A stretch of 64,000 nucleotides of DNA from Rhizophagus irregularis (taxonomy: Eukaryota > Glomeromycota > Glomeromycetes > Glomerales > Glomeraceae). Positions within the stretch are counted from its first letter, which is position 1. Each line of letters starts with the position of its first letter. Both the position numbers and the translations under genes were made by a program. Shown piece after piece: positions 14,660 through 25,137 of this stretch. Location: positions 5,828,001 to 5,892,000 of the forward strand of contig NC_089432.1 in the NCBI RefSeq assembly GCF_026210795.1, in the 5' to 3' direction. The notes below the pieces were generated by a model. That model saw nothing but the letters and a program-made list of their open reading frames with translations. It did no database searches and was not told where the DNA came from.

Positions 14660-15370
14660 TTTATTTATTTAAACATTTCATAATTTCACTTTTATTTATA
14701 TTTTATAAAATTTTATCATTTACTTAACATCATTTAAATTACTATTTTATCTTTTACTTCTTTAAAATACAATTTAAATTCTAATATTTTCAAAGTTCCA
14801 GCTTTGATTCTAAATTTCTCTATACATTCTATAATATAATCTATAATCACGATTTTATTTATAAACTTTCTATATCTTGCGCAAATAAATTGTGATCAAG
14901 GCTAGGGATTATTTATAATTGGGGCCGCCCAGGGTTAGGGTAAGGAAAGTTGATTTAGGCGGAAATACATATCCTTGAAGATAACGTAGATGTTGGGGTT
15001 TCTTAGGGTTAGGTAAGAAAGGTTGATTTAGGCTGAAACTTTTACCTTTGGAAGTTAGTTAGGGTTTAGTAGCATTAGCTGCGTAGTGCAATTTCAATAG
15101 CCACACTTTAGCCACAGTCAAATCACATGAATCACGTGCCCGAGCTTTTTTTGATGGTTACGCTGGGGGAGTTTATTATTTTGTTTCTAATCTCGTGGGT
15201 GGCTTATGCAAAAGAAACTGGAATCGGATGCGCAGTTGATATCTTGCCAAGATTTTTCTGAGTACGTCATTGAAATTAAAGTTTATCATATGACCAGTAG
15301 ATCTCACTTCTATTGGTTGGAAGTGTGAAGAGTCTTCACGATTATCATATGACATAGCATGTATCGTGAA
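14660..15370. other. intergenic with a duplicated TTAGGGTTAGG-type segment
   Basis: No gene. At about 14932-14975 and 15004-15046 an imperfect direct repeat occurs: GGGTTAGGGTAAGGAAAGTT then GATTTAGGCGGAAA, versus GGGTTAGGTAAGAAAGGTT then GATTTAGGCTGAAA. The GGGTTAGG core resembles telomere repeats, but there are only a few and they may be chance. The part nearest 14660 could be the leader or LTR side of the retrotransposon fossil. Confidence 0.4.
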
Positions 15371-17171
15371 TAAGGATGGGTCCGCAAATGATTTTCAAAT
15401 TCCGCAATATTGCGGAATTTAGTGTTGAATTGCGGTTAGTAATCCGTAATTCCGCAATTCTGATTGGCTGCCCGGAACTGTGTTTTTTTGCAATCTTATA
15501 TAATATATAAAAACGCCGGAACTATTAGTTTCAGTGGTTTTATTTTTATTTTTTATATAAGATATGCCGGAACTATTAGTTCCGGCGTTTTTTTTTAATT
15601 TTTATATAAAATATGCCGGAACTATTAGTTCCGGCGTTTTTTTTTTGATTTTTTATATAAAGTATGCCGGAACTATTAGTTCCGGCGTTTTTTTTTAATT
15701 TTTTATATAAAATATGCCGGAACTATTAGTTCCGGCGTTTTTTTTTTAATTTTTTATATAAAATATGCCGGAACTATTAGTTCCGGCGTTTTTTTTTAAT
15801 TTTTTATATAAAATATGCCGGAACTATTAGTTCCGGCGTTTTTTTTTTGATTTTTTATATAAAGTATGCCGGAACTATTAGTTCCGGCGTTTTTTTTTGA
15901 TTTTTTATATAAAATATGCCGGAACTATTAGTTCCGGCGTTTTTTTTTTTGATTTTTTATATAAAATATGCCGGAACTATTAGTTCCGGCGTTTTTTTTT
16001 TAATTTTTTATATAAAATATGCCGGAACTATTAGTTCCGGCGTTTTTTTTTGATTTTTTATATAAAATATGCCGGAACTATTAGTTCCGGCGTTTTTTTT
16101 TTGATTTTTTATATAAAATATGCCGGAACCATTAGTTCCGGCGTTTTTTTTTGATTTTTTATATAAAATATGCCGGAACCATTAGTTCCGGCGTTTTTTT
16201 TTTGATTTTTTATATAAAATATGCCGGAACTATTAGTTCCGGCGTTTTTTTTTTGATTTTTTTTATATAAAATATGCCGGAACTATTAGTTCCGGCGTTT
16301 TTTTTTAAATTTTTTTTTATAAAATGTGCCGGAACTATTAGTTCCGACATTTTTTTTTAAATTTTTTTAATAAAATGTGCCGGAACTATTAGTTCTGGCA
16401 TTTTTTTTTAATTTTTTTAATTTTTTTATATAAAATATGCCGGAACTATTAGTTCCGGCATTTTTTTTTAATTTTTTTTTAATTTTTTTATATAAAATAT
16501 GCCGGAACTATTAGTTCCGGCATTTTTTTTAATTTTTTATATATAATATGCCGGAACTATTAGTTCTGGCATTTTCTTTTTATTTTTTTTATATAAAATA
16601 TGCCGGAACTAATAGTTCCGGCGTTTTCTTTTTATTTTTCCTATATAAATATGCCAGAACTAATTGTTCCGGCGTTTTCTTTTTGTTTTTTCTATATAAA
16701 TATGCCGGAACTAATAGTTCCAGCGTTTTCTTTTTGTTTTTATAAATTTAATAACCATATCGGCCGGTTAATTTAACGGTGTTGATAAACCGTAATATAA
16801 TCCGGCCGATCCAATTTTTTTTAAAAAAAATAAATCATTTTTTTTTAATATTATATTAACGAAAAAATGATTTTTTTTTAAATATTTTTATTAATAACGA
16901 ACTTATTTTTTAGACTAGTAAGTTTAAAAAAATAGTTAGTTATAAAAAAAAATATTTTTTTCCGCAATTTTTTCCGCAATTCCGCAATTTTCCGCAATTC
17001 CGCAATTAATTACGGAATTGCGGATTATTTGCGGAATTGCGGAAAAATTGCGGAATTGCGGATAATTACTGATTGCGGAATTGCGGATATGTAGACTTCA
17101 AAATCCGCAATGTTCCGCAATGTCGCAAATCGCAATTATTCCGCAATTGCCTATTTGCGGCACCATCTTTA
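15371..17171. mobile_element. hAT-like non-autonomous element with an internal hairpin tandem array, copy 1
   Basis: 1801 bp. The left end TAAGGATGGGTCCGCAAAT and the complement of the right end TAAAGATGGTGCCGCAAAT form the terminal inverted repeats. Both flanks carry ATCGTGAA (15363-15370 and 17172-17179), an 8-bp target duplication typical of hAT elements. Subterminal regions are packed with TTGCGGAA / TTCCGCAA repeats. The centre (about 15510-16740) is a tandem array of about 24 units of roughly 50 bp. No transposase is encoded. Confidence 0.85.
15510..16740. repeat. tandem hairpin + T-tract minisatellite inside the hAT-like element
   Basis: About 24 units with a period near 50 bp. Each holds an inverted repeat GCCGGAACT-(3 nt)-AGTTCCGGC directly followed by 7-11 T, then an A/T spacer containing TATATAAAAT. 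The hairpin is kept in nearly every unit while the spacer drifts, and paired changes are visible in some degenerate units. Each unit resembles an intrinsic-terminator hairpin. ORFs through it are artefacts of the repeat. Confidence 0.9.
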
Positions 17172-17179
17172 ATCGTGAA

Positions 17180-17950
17180 TACGTCTCCTTTGCCTCAAGC
17201 TAGAATAGAGAAATATCGTTCGAAAAAATAAATCGTGTATAATAGTCTATAATCATAGAATGGCATCATATACCTAGGGCTAGTCCCGCTCCATGTAATT
17301 TATTTTAGCTCAATGTATTGCAAATAAAAAACGTTTAGGGTACTGAGTTGACCCGCAAAATGTAGTCAATTATTTTTCTCGTGGCGATTGGTAACAATCT
17401 TTTAGACCGTACATACTAATTTTTTATTGCTCAAGCGTATATGCATGTTAATACAGGGTAATTTAGGAAATCTGGATCGGCAAATTATTGGGCAATAAGA
17501 TTGCCAGCAAAGATCCAGGGACTTATATTCTCAATCTTTCTCGCATATTCTCAAAATTATTACGTATATTATTATTAAAAGACCCCTTGATGATCTTTAC
17601 ATATGGATAGCGTTAAATTCTTTTATTGTTATATTAAGGAGAGTCCGTTGATCAGATTCTCGCGATGCGATCATATTAACGTAATTTCCCCCAAAAGCGT
17701 ATAACAAAATCGATCCTGTGAATTATATAAAAAGGTGATGACCTGGTTAGTGAATCCTTTTATCTGCCTTGTCCAAATAACAAACAAAAAATAAGCGAAA
17801 CATTCAAACTTACCATAATTTACACCATCAATATTATCTCCAATCAAACAAACGAGTATATTCCGTAAAGTATTATAAAGTAAGTTAGTTTATTGCTCGG
17901 CTAGCTTCTTGAAACATGTCATCACGATCTTAATCGATTTTCCGCTATAG
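17180..17950. other. intergenic, leader of the 17951 ORF
   Basis: No coding sequence recognised. TATATAAAAAGG near 17726-17737 is a good TATA box, about 215 bp before the small ORF at 17951. If it is used, transcription would start near 17765. Confidence 0.4.
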
Positions 17951-18190
17951 ATGTTCCATAATAAAACGGACATATTGCTCTTCTTGTTATATATCGGCAT
18001 TTTGATCTTCGCCGAGAAAATCACTGACCATCATCACGCGTACAATAGACACAGTCACAAAATTACTCACATGAATCTCGTCACATGCAACTGCACAGCA
18101 AAAGTCTGGCGCAGTATATCAAATAAATTTTTCGGTATAAGCATCTTCACGTGCCGAATTCTTGAAACTTTGCGCAGTATCGTTCCGTAA
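17951..18190 (+). CDS. small protein with signal-anchor-like N-terminus, unknown function
   Basis: 79 residues. The N-terminus MFHNKTDILLFLLYIGILIF is hydrophobic and could be a signal peptide or membrane anchor, followed by a His/Asn-rich stretch (DHHHAYNRHSHKITH) and three cysteines. A TATA box lies about 215 bp upstream. No family recognised. It could be a small secreted protein or a chance ORF; composition and a plausible promoter are the only support. Confidence 0.3.
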   Translation: MFHNKTDILLFLLYIGILIFAEKITDHHHAYNRHSHKITHMNLVTCNCTAKVWRSISNKFFGISIFTCRILETLRSIVP

Positions 18191-18805
18191 TGCAGAAAAA
18201 ATTATTCCTTGTATATGAGGCGGAATGGAATATTTTGAAAATGAAGTATATCGGTAAGTGTGAATTGGTAAATATTATTTTTTTTTACCTCAGTTACTAA
18301 TCTCCCAAATTTATGCTGTAGATTCGAAATTACTTAATCTCGATAAAGTTCTCTTACGTGAAATAATCTTTTACATAGTCTGTGCGGGTGTTAGTGATAT
18401 AGATATAGATAGGTGTAGAAATGAGTGGGATAATTTATTTAGGAAATCTAGTGTAATAAAAGAGTGTGGGGATAGAAATATATTAGTTATAAAAATTTCA
18501 AAGAAATAACTTGATGCTGGGACTCGCATTTAATGGCCTAGGATCCGCGTACTCTCCCTCTTTGATAGCATCATTTTATTTCACTTGATACTCTATAAGA
18601 TGATGTGGAGAAAGTTATTCTGACGTGTAATCACGTGAATGAAGGTAATGAATCACTTTTGTGTTATCTTGATTGATTGATTAATTTTATAAGCTCGTTG
18701 AAAAAATTGAAAAAATCATTTTCTCTAAAAATCTTTTTCTTAAAAAAATCAAAAAAATTTAATAAAATTAATTTTTCATAACAAAAAGCAAAAATTATTA
18801 TTAAA
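18191..18805. other. intergenic / promoter of the coiled-coil gene
   Basis: No gene recognised. AT-rich, including a run of AAAAAATTGAAAAAATCATT-like sequence just before the start of the next gene. Confidence 0.35.
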
Positions 18806-19387
18806 ATGGTAAATATAGATTCTTTTTATACAGTAGTAAGACTAAACCAATTTAATTTTCCGTTTTACATAAAAAAAAATAATCTTGCTTTAAAATTTAA
18901 CTTACACATGACTTCATTATAATAATATTCATAATATTAAAATAAAATCTTTCTTTTCTAGGATCAAAGAGCTCTTGACGCTTTTGAGAGCCTCACCAAA
19001 AGCCTTAATGACCTCGGCAATAATGTTAACAAACGCCTTGATGACCTCGCCAATGACCTCGGCAATGGCCTCGGTGATGTTAACAAACGCCTTAATGACC
19101 TCAGCAATGATGTTAACAAACGCCTTGATGGCCTCGCCAATGACCTCGGCAATGGCCTCGGTGATGTTAACAAACGCCTTAATGACCTCAGCAATGATGT
19201 TAACAAACGCCTTGATGGCCTCGCCAATGACCTCGGCAATGGCCTCGGCGATGTTTACAAACGCCTTGATGAGCTCGGCAATGATCTTAATGACCTCGGC
19301 GATATTGTTGACGGGCACCGATTCAATACTATCGAACTTGGAAAACGTGTAGAAAAGATGGAGGCCGTCGTATTATCAAAATTATAA
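18806..19387 (+). CDS. small hendecad/heptad coiled-coil protein, probable ATG-only first exon
   Basis: I read exon 1 as just ATG (18806-18808) followed by GTAAATATAG. The intron runs to TTCTTTTCTAG (18961) and exon 2 is 18962-19387, giving a 142-residue protein beginning MDQRALDAFESLTKSLNDLG. The centre is a 29-residue repeat of two 11-residue blocks (VNKRLDDLAND, VNKRLNDLSND) and one 7-residue block (LGNGLGD), about three times over: a right-/left-handed coiled-coil mixture. The end is HRFNTIELGKRVEKMEAVVL. The repeat also opens frames on the other strand and in another plus frame; this frame is chosen for its splice acceptor, heptad logic and non-repetitive ends. Function unknown. Confidence 0.6.
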
Positions 19388-20201
19388 TTTTTTTTTTAAC
19401 CTTTTTTATCAATCTAAAGCTTATTAAACAAATGATATTCTCTTATTATCATCCTATTTGATGATATCCTCAGATATTAAATATTAGTTAGTTTTCATAT
19501 AGTTAGAGCAAATTAATGAAATCTATGTAATAATTTAAATAAAACAATTTGCAAATTTGCTATGAATATGTTTGTTATGTTGTCGCGATCTTAATTTTTG
19601 CTTCGCTTGAATATATTTTAGCATGTCTATATCGCAACCAAGGCAATGACTCGGTGGCAGATTACTATTCGAAGCTAATGAGCCGACAAATACAGTGAAG
19701 ATCAACTCAGGTATGATTAACGCAAATATAGATTAAATGGTGGTATTCATTTGAAGAGAATGAAGCGTAAAGGATTATTTAAAGTAAACCTGATAAATTA
19801 AATTTCGCTGGGCCACAGATTGTTTGACAAAATAAATGATCACACATTATTTTTCGCACATAATCTATACATGCTAACCGGTACCTCTATTTTTCCCCAA
19901 ACAAATGAGAAAAATGTGAAAGGAAGTATACACGCAACACAGGACCTACTCTAAAAGTAAATAGTGCTGACAAAAGCATATGTTATGAAAGGCTGAGGGA
20001 CTCGCAATTTCGAGATCGTCAGGCGTAAAGCCAACTAGGTGTATGTGGAAGTTCAGCCAACTTTCCGCAAAAAACTTTCCCAGAGAAAATAACGCAAAAT
20101 AAGGTATGTATATGCCAGAAGGGGTCCCTCCAGGACCAGTTATGTATGTATGAGAGCGAAAATTTCTCACAATGGTTTCTTGTATTTAGGAAAGCGAAAA
20201 A
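19388..20201. other. intergenic, promoter side of the Crinkler-type gene
   Basis: No gene recognised. The minus-strand ORF at 19946-20170 looks spurious: it starts and ends within non-repetitive intergenic sequence and shows no family features. Confidence 0.35.
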
Positions 20202-20444
20202 ATGGCCAATATCACTCTCAACTGTCTTATTGTCCCAAAAGGGGATCTCATGAATATTTCATTTATTAAAGTAATGCAAGCGATTACAATTAGCTCAAGC
20301 AATCATGTTAGCGATCTAGAAACTGTAATTCAAGACAGACTGGGGGCACCATTCAACAATATACCTCTCAAAATTTGTAAAATTCACCCCGGAAGTGTTA
20401 CTGAAATGCAAAATGCGCTTAATTTCCGCCTGAAGAACCTCTAG
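20202..20444 (+). CDS. solo Crinkler (CRN)-type N-terminal domain
   Basis: 80 residues, MANITLNCLIVPKGDLMN... with APFNNIPLKICKI near residue 48. This is the ubiquitin-like header that begins Crinkler-type proteins of arbuscular mycorrhizal fungi. In the family it precedes a variable effector or nuclease-like C-terminal domain. Here the frame closes after the header, and an AATAAA-type signal (ATAAATAAAGTATT, about 20566) follows, so it may be a header-only gene or a remnant. A related C-terminal type follows at 20733 with its own start. Confidence 0.55.
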   Translation: MANITLNCLIVPKGDLMNISFIKVMQAITISSSNHVSDLETVIQDRLGAPFNNIPLKICKIHPGSVTEMQNALNFRLKNL

Positions 20445-20732
20445 CAGACCGCTTTAACGTCCTAGTTTACTCCCTATCTCAATTGTAATTTTCTGTATTA
20501 TGTAATAGCGATATAGTCGCAATTTTTATGTATTTGTAGGCCGGCTTCCGGCAACGATTTATTTCATAAATAAAGTATTATTATTTTATCGGTACATGAG
20601 AAATGAGTCACGTGAAATGATGCAATGCCTGTGCGACATAAAAGCCTATATTAACGCCCAGTATTTTCTTTATCTCACTCCGGAACGTAACACTATTTTT
20701 TATCCGAGCCAAACTACCTATAAAAAAGCGTT

Positions 20733-21900
20733 ATGTCTACCTCTGAAATTAATACTTCCACCGCTACTAGCGTCACGGCAACGGAAGAAAAAAATGCTCC
20801 CACGTTAGCTGAGGTGGTTCGAAAATATAAAACGAAGGAGATTATAGATTTCTTGCGTAAGGAGGAGGACTTGGAGCTTGTTCAAGAAGATTATGATATA
20901 ATCGAAAAGGAGAGAATTAATGGCCGTGCCTTTCTTAAGATAGCCGAAGAAAAACTTCGAAGTTATGGAATGCCAGGTCAAATCTTGCTGACTTCGCTAA
21001 GGAACTTGGCAAGCGTAAATTAAAAGCGTTCTCGTCGTACAAGAGTTTGAGGGAAGTGTTAATAAGATATGGTCTCGAAAGTGAGGGCACCGACAAAATA
21101 CCATTATTTTCTCTACAAACCTACGAAATCAAAGACTCCGACAAGCACTTCGAGCATTGCATGGCGGAAATTTTAGTCAGGCTAAAAAATTACGGAACTT
21201 TGGTCGTTGATAGCTTGGAAGCCATGCGTAATGAATATGTTGTGGCAATTCTTCATACCGCAATCAATATTACAAGAGATTCTACAGGGGAAGAACTCAG
21301 CATGAGGCCTGAATACGAAGTAATAGGTGATGAAAGTACGGGACGGGTTGACTTCGCAATCAAGGTATTAGGATATTTTTTTCTGGAACCGGCGGTCTCG
21401 CAAATTTCTTAGCATTGTTTTTTAGGCCGGAGGAAGGATATACTAATATCATATTTTTTTGTTCCAGAAAGCTGAGAACCTTATTTGTGTTACAGAGGAT
21501 AAACCACAACGAAATGTAGTCGAGCGGTTCGCTCAGAATATCGTCCAGCTTGAAAGTTCGTTTCAAACGAACAAGAGAAAACGAAAGCGGGATTATGAGG
21601 ATGATTTCGATTATTTATATGGTATTGTCACTACGGCTCGGGACTGGCACTTCTTGCTCTACACTCCGGGGAAATTTCACAAGGTAGTAAATTATCATTT
21701 AGCATCGAATTTTCCGAAGATGCTTTGGATAAAGAATCCGTAGAATATCAAGCATTACGTAATGGCGTGAAAAAGGTTTTGGGTATAGTAGTAGGTTTAT
21801 TAAAGGATAGGGCATGTGCGGAAGACGATCCTCCCTCAAAGAAAAAGGCTAGAATATCGTTCGAAAAAATAGGATGTATATTACACAGACGTCATGTATC
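20733..21900 (+). pseudogene. broken Crinkler-family gene copy
   Basis: Fossil copy of a large Rhizophagus-type family. The N-terminal part (MSTSEINTSTATSV..., then TLAEVVRKYKTKEIIDFL) looks like a SAM-like helical domain. Later parts carry the family's conserved core (HFEHCMAEILVRLKNYGTL, RPEYEVIGDESTGRVDFAIK) and a C-terminal part with FDYLYGIVTTARDWHFLLY and GVKKVLGIVVGLLKDRACAE. One GT-AG intron typical of the family is present. The copy is broken in about three places and is recent enough that the whole family core is still legible. Confidence 0.6.
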
Positions 21901-22057
21901 ACGGGCAGAGTCCCGAATCTTTGTATTTATTTTTGCATGTATTAATAAAAAAATTTCTTGGCAAATTTCAGCGACGGCCCGTCGCCCAAAAAATATGTGA
22001 TATATTTTTTTATTTTGAATAGTTATGTACAGTGTATTAGTTATATATATATAGATC

Positions 22058-22180
22058 ATGTCATCCGAGCTTGAATTATTGAAACAGCGCATCACTGAAC
22101 TTGAGGCTGAGAATGTTGAGATTACAGAGCTCAAGAAGGAGAATGCAGAGCTAGAAAGGAGAATACTGATTTTAGAATGA
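22058..22180 (+). CDS. short Leu/Glu coiled-coil ORF
   Basis: 40 residues, starting MSSELELLKQRITELEAENV. Glomeromycotina genomes contain many longer proteins with this kind of heptad-repeat start, so this is probably the first part of a longer or decayed gene. TATATATATATAGATC lies just upstream. No function can be given. Confidence 0.35.
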   Translation: MSSELELLKQRITELEAENVEITELKKENAELERRILILE

Positions 22181-22196
22181 GGCGAATCCCACTAAA

Positions 22197-22472
22197 GTGA
22201 ACACTGTCACTTCAGACGATGATGTGTATTTTGGTGAGGCGAACGAAGTTAATAAGCACGATGGCGACCCCAATTCAATCAATGATGACTCCGATTCCGA
22301 TAGTAATTCTGAAGATGAGATTCCAGACGATTCGGATGATGATGGATACGGTGGATACGGTGGATATAATGAATATGGTGAACGTGATAGAGGTTATTAC
22401 TATCGCGACGGAGGATACGAAAGAAAAACCTCCCCAATGATGAGTCCTATTATCTCTCCGGTAACCGCCTAA
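22197..22472 (+). pseudogene. acidic Asp/Ser-rich then Gly/Tyr-rich reading frame, probable gene fragment
   Basis: An open frame without its own ATG: VNTVTSDDDVYFGEANEVNK, then a strongly acidic run (DDSDSDSNSEDEIPDDSDDD), then Gly-Tyr repeats and the end SPMMSPIISPVTA. It follows the coiled-coil ORF by 16 bases and may be a later exon of the same gene or its remnant. No family recognised. Confidence 0.3.
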
Positions 22473-23265
22473 GAGAATTATTGGATGAATTGCATATTCA
22501 CATAGACTGAATTATATTTCTTTTTTTCGAATCACGTGGGTGGCTTAGATATCGTGCACAGTAAAACGTCATTTATTCTTCTCCGCAGTAATACACAGAA
22601 AAATGCTATGCGCAGTAGAGTAACTTCGTCATGTGGACCGATCACCTGAAATGCGCAGAAGATATTCGGTAAAATTCTTGCCGAATTAATAAATATATCA
22701 TGCGCAGTAAGTACGTCATCTCTATACTTCTCCTGTGATCTAACTACACTATTTCCGCAGAAGCGCCTTAACGGCTATTTTTAGATGTCCTATTTTCGTA
22801 ATAATGGCTAGGAGGATCAACAGAGTGCTATTTTTGTAACAATGAAGCCAGGGGGCAAAGGTCTTATGAAATACCATGCAAATCTTTGGGGTCAGATCGT
22901 GGTGTCAGATCAATAATTAATCTGGTAGTGATATTCACTTTTTTTCCGGAATGTTCTGGCATAATCTCCATTTGTGGATTGATTTGAATCAGCCATTTGC
23001 AGATCTACATTATTTAATTAGCTTATTGGGATTAGCACAATGATGGGACCACCTTTCTTCATTAGTATAATTTTTGACAACACCTGAAGCCGTAATTCAT
23101 AAGATTTCGATTTAACATAATTATTAATCTGCCATTAAGGCGCTTTGCTAGGCGCTTTGCAGATCTCCGAACAAACGGTACATTTTTATTTAACATATTG
23201 GGATTAGTACAATGACGAAATAAGGGGTCCAGGTACGTAATTACTTGTGAATAGATATTATTGGT
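22473..23265. other. intergenic
   Basis: No gene recognised. GCGCCTTAACGGC at about 22765, its complement-like CCATTAAGGCGCTTTGCTAG at 23133, and GCCATTAAGGTACTTTGCTA at about 24493 suggest a dispersed short repeat flanking the SANT-like gene. Confidence 0.35.
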
Positions 23266-23545
23266 TTGAAGTCTGGTTGAACTCTGGTTGAAGTCGGGTT
23301 GAGACTGCGCCCTTTTTTTCTCACTATAGTTTGAAAAAAGAAGATAGTATATCTCCTAAAGGTCTTGACCGAAGGAGGGGCAAACAAGTTTGATATGTTA
23401 TCTTCCGCAGATTGATAGGTAAAGGAAGCTATAAATAGTGGAACAAAAACGAAAAATGTGAAGTCTGGTTGAACTCTGGTTGAACTCTGGTTGAACTATG
23501 GTTGATGTGCAGTTGATGTGCAGTTGATCTCCAGTTGTATCAAAA
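23266..23545 (+). promoter_or_regulatory. 11-bp phased repeats upstream of the SANT-like gene
   Basis: CTCTGGTTGAA repeats at exact 11-bp spacing (about 23461-23510) and passes into the related units TGTGCAGTTGA and TCTCCAGTTGT. A first smaller cluster lies at 23268-23305. The spacing of one helical turn puts every unit on the same DNA face. It sits about 165-250 bp before the start codon. A regulatory role is inference. Confidence 0.45.
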
Positions 23546-23707
23546 GATAAAACCCCTTTTATGTAACAATGCCTCTAGACTATATAAACACCAAAGAAAT
23601 CTATCAAAATATTTTTTTTAATCTTTTGCCTGAGCGCCTTCGGCTATAGGATCATTGCCTTCCATTAATCCTTCTACTTACACTCCAGCACCCCTGTCAT
23701 TGAAAAA

Positions 23708-24493
23708 ATGGCTGAATGGACTCATGCAGAAATTCGTACTCTTATTGATGAACGTAGAACCAGAAACGATGAGTTCCATAACCTTGGGAGAAATCGGGAA
23801 AGATTCTGGGGTACTATTGCGAGTAAGATCAATCAAGAGAATGGGATATCATTCAGCGGTCACCAATGTAAAGAAAAATTCTCGAATCTCGTCTGGGATT
23901 ATAATGTAAGTTATCACTATATTTGAGAACTTTGTTGTTAGCTCTACTAACTATCCTTCATGTCCGGTTAGACTATGTGTGATTTTATGTCTGGTAAAAG
24001 TAAAGCCAGAAGTCGAACAGGTGCACGATATTTTGATGAATTTCGTACTCACTTTTGGGAGAGATCTGAGGATGAATTCGATAAAGTTCGCAGAATTAAT
24101 ACTTTTAACCAAAAATGAAGTAGAGGAAGTGGATATATTACGCCCATACCATCAACTAGGGATGTCGAACGTGAATTGAGATCATCTGAAAGACGGTTAA
24201 GCCGAAGTTCGTCTATTAGTCGAAGTCAGTCACCACCTACTAGCCGAAGACAATCGCCATCTGTTAGTCGAAGACAGTCCCTTCCCGTTAGAGAAAGACG
24301 TTTGGAACTCCCGCCTGTTAGCTCATTAACCACTAACGATGAAATGGATATTTCTGATACAGAGCAGTTGGTTGGCCAGAGAAGAACTTCTACGCATGAA
24401 GAACTGTCCTTATCACTTTATCCACCACCATCTTATGATATTGCCACTGCCCAAGAATCGTCAAATGTGAGGGGTAATATACAATTACATTAG
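23708..24493 (+). pseudogene. SANT/Myb-like (trihelix-type) DNA-binding gene with an in-frame stop
   Basis: Exon 1 (23708-23908) encodes MAEWTHAEIRTLIDERRTRN..., with the tryptophan spacing of SANT/Myb-like domains (EWTHAE, ERFWGTIASKIN, NLVWDYN). An intron GTAAGTT...GGTTAG (23909-23971) joins to TMCDFMSGKSKARSRTGARY. The same frame continues to 24493 through an RS-rich tail (SRSSSISRSQSPPTSRRQSP) but meets one TGA near 24115. The stop makes it a likely recent pseudogene, unless a second intron removes it. Expected role if intact: DNA binding in the nucleus. This family is greatly expanded in Rhizophagus-like fungi. Confidence 0.6.
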
Positions 24494-25137
24494 CCATTAA
24501 GGTACTTTGCTAGGCTCTTCCGCACACCACTGTTATTGTTCCATTAATTAATGTATTTTTTCTATACTGTGCTATTATACCATAAATGTACTTTGAAAAT
24601 ATAATAAAGAGCTTTACTTTGATTTTTTAAGAGTGTTATGTGTTTCTTGAGTGTTTCATGCCCCCTTGATTTTTGAGAAAACATAAAGTTATAAATACTC
24701 TCGAACAAAGATATCCATTTAAAGCGCGTTTAATGGTGGCTTAGATACTGTGCAAAATCTGATTGGCCAACCAACCATCTCGTGATTTATCAAAACTCTA
24801 GAACTATCGGCAGGGAACTAGGGAGATCTCATGTAATACGATATACAATACATCATGCCACAAACTGATTTAGCCGAAGACACATGTAAATATAAGATTA
24901 GCTTAGCCCGAAAGATGATCCCAATCGAATTTGGGTTTACTAGTGTGTAATCTCACTAAATTGGCTACAGATCAATAAAACTGCTATAATCCATTAAAAC
25001 TGTTTAACCAGCAAATCCATATAAATTTGAATCTGATATTTATTAGAGTATACTATTGCTAAATTGGCTAAAATCGCTAAAAACAGTATAAATCAATAAA
25101 ATCGTTATATTCTGTTATAATCTACCAAAACACTAAT
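24494..25137. promoter_or_regulatory. intergenic with about 10-11-bp repeats before the 25138 gene
   Basis: No gene. From about 24955 to 25130 the sequence is a loose periodic run (GCTAAATTGGCTAAAATCGC, TAAAAACAGTATAAATCAAT) with a 10-11-bp step. It resembles in layout, but not in sequence, the repeats before 23708 and 30919. Confidence 0.35.

Noticed and set aside
14932-15050. Interstitial telomere repeats (GGGTTAGGG-like)
   Set aside because: Only two or three copies, embedded in a longer imperfect direct repeat; not a telomere tract.
16548-16745. ORFs through the GCCGGAACT arrays (also 29337-29522 and 29671-29904)
   Set aside because: They come from a repeat whose unit happens to lack stops in one frame; composition is that of the repeat and unit lengths vary.
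15371-17171. Possible CRISPR-like array of palindromic repeats
   Set aside because: Eukaryotic context, no unique spacers between repeats, and clear transposon ends with an 8-bp target duplication.
18929-19318. Minus-strand repetitive ORF (Ala/Ile/Val-rich) and a second plus-frame ORF (Met/Thr/Ala-rich)
   Set aside because: Both are shadows of the repeat in the coiled-coil gene; only the plus frame with KRLDDLAND units has a splice acceptor, non-repetitive ends and heptad logic.
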